NCBI GenBank assembly: GCA_900404475.1
Contig: OUQQ01000124.1
Location: 6,996 to 53,271 of the forward strand
DNA length: 46,276 nucleotides
Source: Spongospora subterranea
Taxonomy: Eukaryota; Endomyxa; Phytomyxea; Plasmodiophorida; Plasmodiophoridae
Direction of reading: 5' to 3'
A program made the translations under genes and the position numbers. A model generated the notes under the pieces. The model was not told the origin of the DNA and did not search any database. It saw nothing but the letters and a program-made list of their open reading frames with translations. Positions 24,701-35,172 of the stretch are shown piece by piece (the stretch's first letter is position 1; the number at the start of each line of letters is the position of its first letter).

Positions 24701-26073
24701 CCTGGATTTTGAATTGGACATTCCGGTAATCCATCTTGAAAATCATAGACATAAACTACGACTCGAGAATTTGCGGTTGAAGGCGATCCTGACGAGTTCG
24801 CATCAATCCTTGATGATTCCGAAACTTGGGCGTCAACTATATACAAATTTGCGCCATCCGACATCAGAACACTGGAAGCATCACTTTTTTTTTCAGGAAC
24901 ATTGATGTCTGGGTTCAAGCCGAATTGTAAGACGCCAGCATCACTCAAATCATAGCAGTCAATTATATCGGCATATGGCCACTGGGTCTGATTTGAAATT
25001 GCATAGAGAAATTTGGCGACACAAGCCAGTGATACCGACTCTTTAGCCCTATACCCTTTCCGAAAGGCATATACGTGGCCTTTTATGGTTCCATGTAAAC
25101 CTGACCCCACCTTCTGAAGACCCCATGGACTGTGCATGTAAAGAAATTTTCCATCCGTTGCCAAACTTTTGCCTTTTATGGCGTCACGCTTAACAGAAGG
25201 GAAAGACCCATGCGAGATACACGCACTTGCTCTTGCCCACGTTAAAGAAAGATCATAATCAGCCTGAAAATTTTGCAGGTTTTGAACACAATTAGGAACC
25301 GGGAGCAACCTTAAAGAAGGAGAATACGACATTAAGTCAAGAATTAGCCGAGTCACCCTCAGAACAGATTGTAAGGAACCATGCAAAGCTGTGAAACCAA
25401 GGCAGGCGGAAACAATTTGACAACCCAGCTCCAGATTTTTGGAATCGATTGCAAGTGCAAACTTGGCGGTGGCTTCGCCAAAAAATTGCTCTGCAAGATC
25501 AGATGGTTCATTGCGAAGATGGAGCAATTCTAGAGTAGACATGCTCTGAATCAAGCAAGGCAACTTTTCTGACCAATCGTTAGGATTAGACCCGTCAATG
25601 CTGTCCCATTGAGAAGGTGCACGTTCAGCAACGGAAACCGGGGAGGAGATATGATCAGAAAGCCGACTGGATTCCGGTGATTCATTTGATAAGAACATAG
25701 ATGTAACAAGATCGATCAAAACAACTCTTCTTTTTTCGAGCAGATCTGCAAACGTTGATCGAGATAGGGAGAATTTGTGAAGATCTTTACTCCACTTTGA
25801 AAGTAGCAAACCTACTTGACTTTCCTGGTAATTGATACGATGTTAAAAATGAAATGTGGCGAATTGACAGCAGCTGACCTTTTCAAACGACGTTATACCG
25901 ATATGATGCTCCACATCAATGGGAGGATTCATTAACGACTGTTTCGGTTCTTCATCAGTGGACTTGCACGTGAAATAGTGCTGTAGAACAGAACGCGGGT
26001 TTGCCATTACGGATATCAAACTCGCACAAGTTTCACTAGCATCGTTTTGATCTAAACTCTTCCGTCGTCCCAT
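12800..26073 (-). CDS. Giant HECT-type E3 ubiquitin ligase, many exons
   Basis: A single gene of about 13 kb and roughly 4,000 residues. The preferred start is the ATG at 26073 (MGRRKS). Recognisable parts in order: a propeller-like region near 25250-24900 (FLYMHSPWGLQKVGSG, then GTIKGHVYAFRKG); a UBA-type domain near 24610-24500 (NDPNAAGRWLLNHG); long helical regions; a SPRY/B30.2 domain near 19540-19090; a RanBP2-type zinc finger near 16215-16140 (W-x-C-x2-C-x10-C-x2-C); an F5/8C-like (discoidin-type) domain near 15560-15190, ending in LALSGFEIYG; and the HECT domain from about 14040 to the end. The N-lobe has GEGGPYRQFF and the C-lobe has ADTCFFNLELPAY with the catalytic Cys at 12962-12964, so the ligase should be active. 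Propeller-like, SPRY and HECT regions in one very large protein recall HECTD4, but orthology is not shown. The exon join before UBA (donor near 24664) keeps frame, which supports one gene rather than two. Confidence 0.88.
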
Positions 26074-26391
26074 CTCCGAACGGGCGGCCGAAGCGAACGA
26101 GGTCCAGAATCCTGGGACGTCCCGGATACCCCGGGCAGGAAGATATAAAAAGCTCAAGACTGAAGATGATCAATGATCCCCCCCTTAGAGCAATGTGCGT
26201 ACACTGCATACAGCCATATTGACGTACATACACAACTGTACCAGTCACAACTCTACACCAGATGTGCGCATCATCACATTGGCGCAGCCAGATTCAACAT
26301 TCGGCCAATTTAGCATCAAACACATCAACATACGGCAGTAAATACGTTGAAATTATGAAAACAGACAATTTCGTATAATAATTACAGTTTG

Positions 26392-27253
26392 TTAACTACT
26401 GAGAGATATTTTTTGAAGAAATTCTTCTTCCACAACGTGCGTTTGACCAACAATAACCAGACAATGTAGTGGAGCACCGAAGTCGGTATTGATGAGTTGC
26501 CCCATGGTCCCAGCCAAAATCACTTGATCAGCTGCACCGAGTCTGGCGACTCCGATACAACGAGTCGTGCTCACAAAGACGCCCCCTTTCTTGTTATTTT
26601 CAACCTCAAGCAGCTGCTCAAGTGCTTGATTAACCGTCATAAACCTTGGAGGTTCGTATATGGCTTTCCCTAAGAGCATGTTCTCTTCACTTTGTTCCTT
26701 GACTTTGATATCAAGCAAACACAGCGTATGAAATCCAGCATCAGCGTTGACCTTGATTTTTTCGTAAAAACTGTCGGGACGCCAGTTCACAGTGAAGAAT
26801 GGAATTGAGACGGTCTGGCCAAAGTTATACAATTGCAGACCGCATGCACCAATGGCATTCATGACTGATGCATTGTGTATTGTCTTGACAGTGATATCGC
26901 GATCCACAGCAGCACGTAGTAGCAGATCAACATGGGTTGTAGCACTACAACAGTGTTAGATTTATCATAACTACAGGTCAGGAAACAAATTACGCGAAAG
27001 GATCTCCAACGACAAGAAATGCTACATCTTCGACTTCTGCATTCTCCAAAATCGTTTGTGAGTTAATCTCTACCATTTCTCTGTCGGCAATTATGATATC
27101 CCGTCCATAAAACTCTTCAAGTTTGCGTTTATCGACTCCAAGGATGGACGTGTAAGCCTCCAAATAAATTCGCGAGCATCGTTTAACCGCATTAAGTCCT
27201 TTTACGGTGATATCTTCCTCATCTGCGAGGCCGAGTCCAATGATGTACAGCAT
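26392..27253 (-). CDS. DPH5: Diphthine methyl ester synthase (Dph5)
   Basis: SAM-dependent methyltransferase of diphthamide synthesis. It methylates the modified His of elongation factor 2 in the cytosol. Two exons: the first from 27253 to about 26995, the second from about 26949 to 26392, joined through GDPFA and [11 protein letters not shown], a match to the GDPF.ATTH motif that binds SAM. The N-terminus [16 protein letters not shown] is diagnostic, and the middle has [19 protein letters not shown], also typical. The total of about 270 residues is close to the family norm. The intron of about 45 bases sits inside the SAM-binding motif. The neighbour on the same strand is TSR2, about 500 bases upstream. 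Confidence 0.95.
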
Positions 27254-27749
27254 GTTGAATTCGTTACAAAGACCAGGAGCGAGTCAAGTTCAGGACTTGC
27301 GGAAAACGGCAAACTCCGGGAATTGATTCTCAGACTGAAGAAAATTCACGTATCACGAAATATTGCCCGGTGATATCACTATGAACATGCAATTACAAAC
27401 GCTATTTGAAGGATCAAGGTCCGCAATGGGATGAATAAAGCGCCCAAGATGAAATGATCGACTGACCCACTCGTCACGACTTGCTCGCAATAGCGAAATA
27501 CACTATATACCAAGCGACATTCAAGCATGCTGGCCAATCATTCTTGAAGGAATAAAGAAGAAAACGTTGTGAAGTTAGTTCCAAATTTACCAAAAATTCT
27601 GAGACACCCTTGCTTTGAAAGAATTGCGCACAATCAAACTATTATTAGCTATAGCAAAAGTGGGTCTGCAGTAAAAGCGATTTCGGAAATGAGAAAAAAG
27701 TAATCTGCAGCAAATTTGACTATAGTCCAGTAGTTCTTTCCCAATCTTT
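27254..27749. other. Intergenic region between DPH5 and TSR2
   Basis: About 500 bases that should contain the DPH5 promoter and the TSR2 3' UTR. A minus-strand open frame across 27587-28036 is a shadow of TSR2 exon 2. Nothing else was recognised. Confidence 0.5.
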
Positions 27750-28425
27750 TTATTTACGCTTTGATTTGGATTTGTACGAAACAGTCTGCCATCCATCAGC
27801 ATCAACATCAGAAGGGCGTTCAATTTCTGGAGCGGCAGCGACTTTTTTGACGATCGGAGCCGGTTTACATGGCTCGACGCATTCACATTTGGGAGATGAT
27901 TGAATCGGTTCGCCAAGCGCCAAAGCCAACAGTGCCGGAGGGGATGGGTTCCGCTCAACCATGATCTGAAGGCCTGAGAAGTCATTTTTGGCGCAATCAG
28001 CGCGCAATTGAGACAGAAGTCGGGCAATCTATTCATGGCAACGGATCAACAGGGAGTTGACAACGACAGATCATGTAACTGACAAATTCCATACTCCCGT
28101 CTTCGAGATCACAGTTGAATTTACTCGACATGAAGATATCGAGAATGTCGATGATTTCATCTTCCAACTCCTGATCGGCGTTCTTTGCACCATTGATCAA
28201 CGTCGATAGCGCACCGTAGAGCTCGTCCCGGTGCATTTCCCCAATCCGTTGTGATCCCGCCCATCCATCTTGAATGGCAGTGCGAAGAATATCCCAATCA
28301 TCTAAAGCGCATCTCAAACCAACCATCACCGCTTGATCGCGGTGATCATCCCAGGAAAAGGATTTCAGCTTTTGGCAGGTGCATAGCGGTTGCTGATCAA
28401 TAGGGTCAGATCGTGGTGCAGTCAT
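27750..28425 (-). CDS. TSR2: Pre-rRNA processing protein Tsr2-like
   Basis: Tsr2 is the chaperone that carries ribosomal protein eS26 (Rps26) into the nucleus and releases it on pre-40S particles. Exon 1 starts at 28425 and ends near 28078 after DLEDGSMEF; the 54-base intron uses a GTCAGT donor. Exon 2 starts with IARLLSQLRADCAKNDFSG and ends in KSKSKRK. Evidence is the WAGSQ variant of the N-terminal WGG motif (around residue 52), the acidic helix with DEIIDILDIF, the NDFSGL motif, and the C-terminal DADGWQTVSYK, which matches the family's conserved tail. The length of about 210 residues is typical. The link between both exons is inferred from phase. Confidence 0.8.
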
Positions 28426-28860
28426 CTGACACAGGTTAGTGTCAATGGGTGAAAATCATAAACGTTGCCCAAACCCACATGTGCTGAGGTTCTTTAGCAA
28501 TATGTGAAGTTACGAGCGCGCCTGGTCAGAGTGTTTGGATCAGGTCCTGTGGCGATGGCCGCGCTTTTTGACTTCTTCACCAATTACCGGCCTTGCGGGA
28601 AATTCTGCGCAGAATGGGTTCTCATGGGAAACCGGTCAGACCAATTCGCGAATCACGTTTGGGAGATGCCGAATTTTTATCAGACCTGGCAGAAGTCGAG
28701 CGGTCGCCTTTTTTAACAAATAGATGGCGATACCGTAATATTGAGATGTCGGCCAGTCCGGCGAATGTTGGTTTCTCAAGTTTGTGACATCGCCATCAAC
28801 CAATTCTCTTAAGGAATGAAACTGTAAACACTAAATCTTGCGTTGCGGCATTCTACGTTA
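28426..28860. other. Intergenic region upstream of TSR2
   Basis: About 430 bases without a supported exon. Plus-strand open frames near 28504-28787 overlap each other in three phases and show no family features. The TSR2 promoter is expected next to 28425. Confidence 0.5.
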
Positions 28861-29235
28861 TTATCGATATGCGTCAAACTGTTTGTTTCCACAGCTCCGG
28901 CTTTTATCTTTGATTATCAAATTCGAGCCATCTTGATCATACTCGTTCACGATAACTTCACCCTGGTCAATATACGATATCTTCTTGATCCATGATATCG
29001 AGTCAGTTGTTGACTGCCAGTCATCTTCCCCCACCTGGGTGGACTGGGTTCCCGCTCCGTATTTCGCCACTCGATGAGGGATACGTCTACAGACATCTTT
29101 GGCCGCTTTCCTTACTTACCATCAGATATTTTCCTGATTGTCTAGGTTTCACTTGAACGGTTTCCCTATCATCATTCCGAATTCGAACTGGGTCCCAGTT
29201 TATTTGAATTCTCGTTCCAACGAATTGATCTTGAA
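28861..29235 (-). CDS. Small unrecognised gene, two exons seen, 5' end unclear
   Basis: Exon 2 (29034-28861) encodes about 57 residues ending in FDAYR and a stop. It is preceded by an intron with a textbook GTAAGT donor at 29119. Exon 1, up to about 29235, carries QINWDPVRIRNDDRETVQV. The joined piece of about 95 residues is rich in beta-strand patterns and charged residues, as in small OB or SH3-like folds, but I do not recognise it. No in-frame ATG occurs before a stop upstream of exon 1, so another short exon or a different start is needed. It is arranged head to head with the FN3 gene that starts at 29254, which leaves almost no room for two promoters. Confidence 0.4.
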
Positions 29236-29253
29236 GGAGTTAGTGATAGCGCC

Positions 29254-30692
29254 ATGAGCAGCGGTCTTCCCTTTTTGGCCGCTACGATGGCGCTAATCGT
29301 TATGGTCAAGGCGGGAAATCCTGACTGGGTCGCTTCCATGAACGCTATCGACGTGCAATGCCGGGACAAGGGTGTTAGTCAAGACCCTGTCCAGTTCGTC
29401 GGGTTTATAGATGAATGCGACGACAACTCCAAAGTAGTTTATGCTCCTGCCGACAGCCGTAGCCACCTTGATATGGTAATCGATGCTCGAAATTCGGACA
29501 CGGTCGAATGGGATACGGCTCGATATAAACGATATGGGACATATTGGCCAACCGCCAACATCACTTGGCAGGTGCCCCAAGGATTCAAGAAATTTTGGTC
29601 TAGAGTGAGACCCAAACCTACTCATAGATCCATTCGTGTTGAGTTAACACCTTGTTTTAGATATATTATGCCAGCGATTCCGATAAGAAATTCGAACCAA
29701 TGAAGTAAGATATATATAGACCGATATGGTGTTTGGAAGCTCCATCATTGATTAAAGTTCATAGGTATCAGTATTCTAAAGATGGTAAGTCCTGGGAACC
29801 GGTTCCCAATGTCGTGTACGACGGGAATGTCGTATGTGTGCGAAATAATTGCGAATGGTACAAGCGCAAGGAAGAAAGTGCTTCCTGGGATGAGCCGAGA
29901 TACTTTTTTAAAGCAATTTGGCCGGCACCCTGCGCCGGGGAAGTCGGGAAAACATACGCAGCCGACCAACGGGTTTGCTTGTCGTTGCCGCCTCCCGACT
30001 GGAGAGGAACTGTCGATGAATTTGATGCCAGTCCCCTCAAAGACCTCTACTTCACTCCACAAATGAGCGAACTGATTTTGGGTGCATCAGACCTCACGCC
30101 AGAGCGCCCTACCAACCTGAAGTTAACTCCTGCGCTTAACTCAATCGTCGTCACCTGGGATCCTCCAATGACTATGAAAGAGCCCATAATTGGATACTCT
30201 GTTTACTATCAACTCGAGAGTCCAGCATTTGCAACGGCGGGTGATTATTCGCCTCCATATCTCGCGAAATTCGTCAACGTTGGCCTAGTATCGACAGTTG
30301 TGCTGACGCAATTGAATCCGAAAAAGCTCGTCATCGTTCGTGTTGCAGCAATAACGGCACGTGGAGCGGGACCTAGCACTCTAAATAGTTGGGCGTATCC
30401 ATCCGCTTCCGGCGAAATTGGTCGCTGCCTCAACCTGGTACCACCTCCGACAACGGCACCGTCAAACAGCACTGTTAACCCATCGCAAAACGAAGGAAAT
30501 CGATCGACACAAACAACACAACAATTTGTGAGCAACACCCGATCGGTGTTGTCTTCACGAATCCCAGGCCGCAGTTCACCTTCAACAAAGTCACTATCTT
30601 CAACAGAGTCCAAATCATCAGGAGCCTTTTTTTGTCCCGCATTAGTTTCAGTAATTTTTGCAGGAGTGATAGCAGTTCAGTTCATCATGTAA
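29254..30692 (+). CDS. Secreted FN3-domain surface protein, probably GPI-anchored
   Basis: A signal peptide follows the ATG at 29254 (core AATMALIVMVKAG). A beta-rich N-terminal region with few Cys continues to about 29640. One or two small introns then separate it from a second part (open from 29733) that has a fibronectin type III domain near 30085-30405 (VTWDPPMTMKEPIIGYSVYY, then AAITARGAGP). A Ser/Thr-rich stalk (30440-30620) and a hydrophobic C-terminal end without charged tail follow, the pattern of a GPI signal. The expected location is the cell surface. The junction between the parts is uncertain: a 23-base GT..AG segment at about 29638-29660 would bridge two strand-like stretches in frame, followed by a longer intron from about 29705. 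Confidence 0.7.
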
Positions 30693-31173
30693 ATCATATT
30701 TAATGAAAAAAAAACATTGTTTGCACTTTGAACATAAGCAGTTTCGAAAAGAGTGAGGAGGAGAGAAGGTTGAGCTCGCGCAGTTCAAAATTGACGGTCT
30801 GAGAAGGTAAACTCGGCTAGGTCAAACCAGCCAATGGGAAGTAGTCAGGTCGTCTCCGGTTGTATAGAAAGGCTAGTGAAAGGTTTTAATATGATTGACC
30901 CGGTAGCCTAAACGGGCTAATGAAGGTCATACTGTGGGTTGAGATAAAATGATGATGCCAATGATGACCAGGATTCATTCAGGTTATCATCATTTATTGC
31001 GTGACAGCTCGTTGAGGCGGAGAGGCCATTTACAGTATCTCGTTCCTTGTTTGCTCTGCGCCTCCTGTTTGTGACTATGTGTCGGCTATTAGCTTATTGT
31101 TGATTGGACCGGACCTGGGGGTCTTAGAGCCTGCGGGGAGTTCCGGGGCTGGGGCTTGCGGCAATTTAGCTCG
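30693..31173. other. Gene-free stretch
   Basis: About 480 bases between the FN3 gene and the coiled-coil gene. No exon was recognised. It has short purine-rich and AT-rich patches and would hold the promoter of the next gene. Confidence 0.45.
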
Positions 31174-32726
31174 ATGTTGATGGATTATGTTCGCAGGAAC
31201 TCTGTTCTTCGTGAATATCTGCATCGGTTCGATGAGCGCCAATGGCAGGAAGTCGTAAAGCTTACACTTATACTGGGTAAGATTAGTAAGCCCATTTGCT
31301 GATTGAAACTGTTTTTTTTATTTGAAATATCATGAAAAGGTGTTCAAAGTCTCAAATTAAATGAGTATGAGATGCAGATGCTGACAGTCGAGAAACTGGT
31401 CCAGTTCTGCGGTCAGTAGATTCGCTGGTAGCGTCATGTTCAACTTGTCAACTATGTTTATTAGCCCAGGGTACAGCGTTTACCAGCATGAACGAAGCTT
31501 TGCCTGGTTTACAAAATACTTTGGCAGAAGTTCAAAACAAAATATCGGCTCTTAACGGAGAGCTAGAAAACCGAAAATTAAAAAACAGTGAAGTTGAACA
31601 AAAACCTGTCACAGCTTGCAACGATCAAACGACGTCGGATGTTGCTATTGGATCGATCAATAAACCGAAACCAAGGAAAGCGTCGTACTATAAGGAAGCA
31701 AGGTCACAATATTCCCGACAAACTGTCCATGGGCTCAACGACCCTTCTGGATCTGTTAAACTAGCCCTCTCTGACCCAATAACAGAAAAACCTGCGGTTA
31801 AACGTCCCAAATCCGCCAAGGTTCGTCGTCCTCCTCGTTTAGCCTACTCTGTTCCCTCTAAATCTCCACAAACTGCTTATACTGATTTGACGACGAGTCA
31901 CTATATTGATGTTCCACCTACATTCAGGGATATTAGAAGGGCAACACCATCGGCATGCAATGAAGAAATGGTTCCAGTTAAACAGAGTCCTCAATTACCT
32001 CTCAACAGTAATTCCTCATTGCAAAAGAAAGAACTCAGTAATAACCGAAAGATCCCCGCTTATCTTCGCCACATCGGATCATCAATCAAAGACACTGTCA
32101 GGAAGGATCGAGAGAATGCAGCTCGATATCGACGTTCACGTAGAGATTCAATCTACGAAGTTACTCGTTTCAAGTCGGATGATAAAAGGGGCAATCTCGA
32201 TCGAGATGTTCATCGAAATGAGGAGAAATCAGTGCTTCAGATTGCAGAACAATTTCTGTCAAATCCGTTGATGAAAGCCATTAGCGGGTCTAACCATGAT
32301 TATGATGAGTACAATTTTCAAGCCCAGCCAAGGAGCAATGGGGAAAACAGCAGGTCGCGTCATTGGCAGCAATCATCACATCAGCCTGTTATCAGGGATG
32401 CTCCTGAGTCAGTCGATGAACTGGCGTATATACTTCGATCCTGGGTGAAGACCGAAGAAGGACCACCGACGCAACCTAAAACTCCTGATGATGGCATATT
32501 GGCGTCACTGAAGAAAACTAGCGAGCAAATCATGTCCGAATCCCCTGGAAAGACACCATGGTGTTCTAATCTCCCTTCGCATGCCCAGCGAAGATCATCT
32601 CAAGTCTACTGGTCGCTTCCTGTTGAATCCGATGCATTTGACCACTGTTCGAACAACGTTCAAGAACGCTTCACTAACCTCGTTCCAGAACGATCGTGGG
32701 AGTTTTCAGCAGAAGTTTTCGAGTAA
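31174..32726 (+). CDS. Coiled-coil and disordered protein, unrecognised (cytoskeletal type?)
   Basis: Exon 1 (31174-31276) gives MLMDYVRRNSVLREYLHRF and more, exon 2 (about 31340-31410) continues as an amphipathic helix, and exon 3 (from about 31475) contains MNEALPGLQNTLAEVQNKIS, a coiled coil. The junctions keep frame with acceptors CAG and short introns. The rest, to 32726, is a long disordered region rich in Lys, Arg, Ser and Pro, with KRPKSAKVRRPP and several RRxS-type sites, and a final acidic segment. The total is about 470 residues. The helical N-terminus plus a basic disordered tail with RPKSA is seen in centrosomal and ciliary proteins, which is only a hint. I do not recognise a family. 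Confidence 0.6.
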
Positions 32727-33420
32727 GGCGCTACCAAACGCCTTTGGACCCAAATCACTTATTTAGACGAAAGCAATTCTTAGATAAATTATATATGTTG
32801 ATGTTGTAATTCTTCACAATTTCTAGAGTTTTTGAAATCTAGGCGATGGACATGCCACGCTGACGTTGATTGACTGACTAAAGAGTCTGGTTGTAGTACG
32901 TAGTATGAATCGGCGAACGAGGCTAGAAATGACAAAATGGGTTCATCTTCAAATCAGTCATCCCATTTACGTCACGCTCCCTATCAGCTGGCGCCAAGGT
33001 GGCACGTTTGGCGGCGGTGGGTCGAGCGCGGCGATCGGAAATTGGTCGTAAGCAAAGAAGGCCAGGGTCGGCGGTTTACCAGCAGAGGATTGTGCTCGCA
33101 ACAGCTGCCCACCTTTCTTTATGGGAAAAAGGCGGGGTCGCTTCTCCTGTCGCTACCTATCCATAAGAGATCGAACTGATCACGGTTGGGAATGTAAGAG
33201 CAATAAACGAATGAATATATTGAGAGGGGCTTAGGACACATAAGTTCATGGCTGGAGTCGCGGCTCGATTGCTCAAGGCAGGCCGTCAGCACTGAGTGGA
33301 TTCGCAGAGGTCGCTTGTCAGGTTGGATTGGAACGTAGAAGCTCAGTGGATCATTAGTGCCGCTGCTGTTCGAGGAGATCGAACGTAGTGTGGTACAACA
33401 GGATCCATATCAATATGTCA
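32727..33420. other. Gene-free stretch before the Copia fragment
   Basis: About 700 bases with no supported exon. The right half may belong to the decayed Copia element that becomes recognisable at 33421, but no family motif is readable before that point. Confidence 0.45.
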
Positions 33421-34177
33421 GCAGGATTACGTCGACAGTCTACTTCTGCGAATCAATATGGGGTCCTGCAACTCTGTGGAATCGCCACACCGATTTGGTC
33501 TCTATCTCAGCGAAGACATGAGTCCTTCCAATAATCAAGATTGTGAGGACATGAAAACCGTTCCCAACTCGGAACTAGTCGGCGGTTTGAACTGGCTTGC
33601 AACAACTACAAGACCCGACATTGCGCACTCTGTTGGTGGTCCCGGTCGCCGTCATTGAACGTTGAGTTCGTCGCTACCTCTCCGGCACCTCTGAATATGG
33701 AATCATGTTTTCCAGGCATCTTGAAGGGTCCAACAACGCCCTTATCGGTTACAGTGATGCCGACTGGGTTGGCAACCCTGATGATCATCGATCAACAACG
33801 GAATTTATCATTACAGTCCATGGTTCTCCGGTATCCTGGAAATCGAAACTTCAACCCTCAACCGCATTCCCGTCCGTTTAGGCTGAATACATCGCATTAT
33901 GTGCAGTATCTTGCGAGGCGAAATGGATACGTCAACTTCTTCCGGAACTCGAGTATCCCGATTTGTCAGCTACAACCATATTTGAGGACAATCATGGTTG
34001 CATCTCAATAAGTGCAAACAATTGAACAGATGCGAGAACTACGCATATTGATGTCAAGTACACCATTTCGTGATTGATCGGCAATAATCAACTTAAGGTC
34101 GAATACATGCCCACTGACAGAATGATAGCAGATTGACTCCCTTGCTCGTCAGTTATCGTGTTCTGGGTTTGAGGGGG
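33421..34177 (+). mobile_element. Ty1/Copia retrotransposon remnant (RT end and RNase H), decayed
   Basis: From about 33421 the frame reads as the end of reverse transcriptase: YVDSLLLRINMGSC, then NSELVGGLNWLATTTRPDIAHSV, the Copia-family marker. The frame then shifts near 33635 and continues as RNase H with YLSGTSEYG, YSDADWVGNPDDHRST and SWKSKLQPSTA. A stop replaces the conserved Glu codon before AEYIAL. More stops follow before VEYMPTDRMIAD. At least one frameshift and three stops mark a pseudogene. No gag, protease or integrase precedes it in this window, so the copy is 5' truncated or diverged. Confidence 0.85.
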
Positions 34178-34185
34178 CGTGCTAA
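34169..34185 (+). repeat. Copia polypurine tract and start of 3' LTR
   Basis: The string TTTGAGGGGGCG follows the RNase H tail and is immediately followed by TG at 34180, where a Copia 3' LTR normally starts. No 5' LTR is present for comparison, so the LTR right border is unknown. Confidence 0.5.
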
Positions 34186-35172
34186 AGATCAAGGCCGAAA
34201 GGATGCGTTTGATGAAATTGAACAATACAGTCCTTTATAGCGGGTGTGGCGGAAAGGAGTAGCGATGATTCGGAACGTCCCCAAGTGACAGTGACCATGT
34301 AACGCTTTCAAGCGCCACACTGCATGGCATTGACCCGACGGCTTTGACCCGGACATGTTTTCCTAGACCGTTTGGGGTGATTTATTAGATTCGTGGAATT
34401 GAGGCGGGAGGGCAGAGGAGAGCAAGCGGGTTCTGGGTCACTGTGGGGTTCTGGGTCGGGATGACTCAGGTGAGGGAGTACAGTGCCAGGAGACTCGTCG
34501 TCGAGGCGCCGGTTTCCACCGGCGATGGCCACTGACACGTCAGGCATTTTCCAATAAGAATTGCGATTATTCTTGAAGGCGTTGCAATTGATAGTTCCAA
34601 GAGCATTGGATTTCGCGCAACAATAAGGAAATTCGCTCGAAAGTCAGCCCCGTACATGGATGCGTATCGCGAGAAGGAAGGAAAACTCCCGGCAAATTCT
34701 GAAAAGCTCAAAACCTAGCCTACAGAGTTCGAAATCCAGCAAAACTGGGTGTTTCACCAAAAGAATGTGAAATCAATCTTCCATACCGGCAATGAATACA
34801 GTACACTGTAAATCCTGGAAATTTTCTGTTTTTTTTGTGCGGTTAATATTGCCGCAACTGTATGTGCAGTCACAGACTCACAGCAGTGTACGCAGAGCTA
34901 ACAGTCCACAGCCCTCAGCTGACATAACGGAGTGAGCGAGCCGCAACAGGCCAAGCCTGCTGGTGCTCAGTGATTTGAAGAAACCGGATTAAGGTTATCC
35001 TCTATTCTCAACAATTTGGGCTGGATTATTCTCATCGTCTAGAAATGTGCAGGACTCTGGAAATCATGGTTTAGCTGGAATATCGGGAAATATTTCCTCT
35101 TCCCCGTTTTGAAGACCCAACTGGATGCTATCGGCTCGTTGCATGACCTCTTCAGAGAATGTAGATGAGTTG
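34180..35172. other. Probable LTR remnant and intergenic DNA upstream of EDEM
   Basis: About 1 kb. The first few hundred bases are the likely Copia LTR. A plus-strand open piece around 34560-34720 (IGFRATIRKFARKSAPYMD in part) is protein-like but unassigned. Shortly before 35173 the EDEM promoter is expected. Minus-strand frames at 34308-34711 are not accepted. Confidence 0.4.

Noticed and set aside
24661..24710. Possible gene boundary between the propeller part and the UBA part
   Set aside because: A GT..AG intron of about 49 bases joins both exons in frame, so one gene is more likely.
34308..34711. Two overlapping minus-strand frames
   Set aside because: They fall in probable LTR sequence, have low-complexity Pro and Ser runs and no family features.
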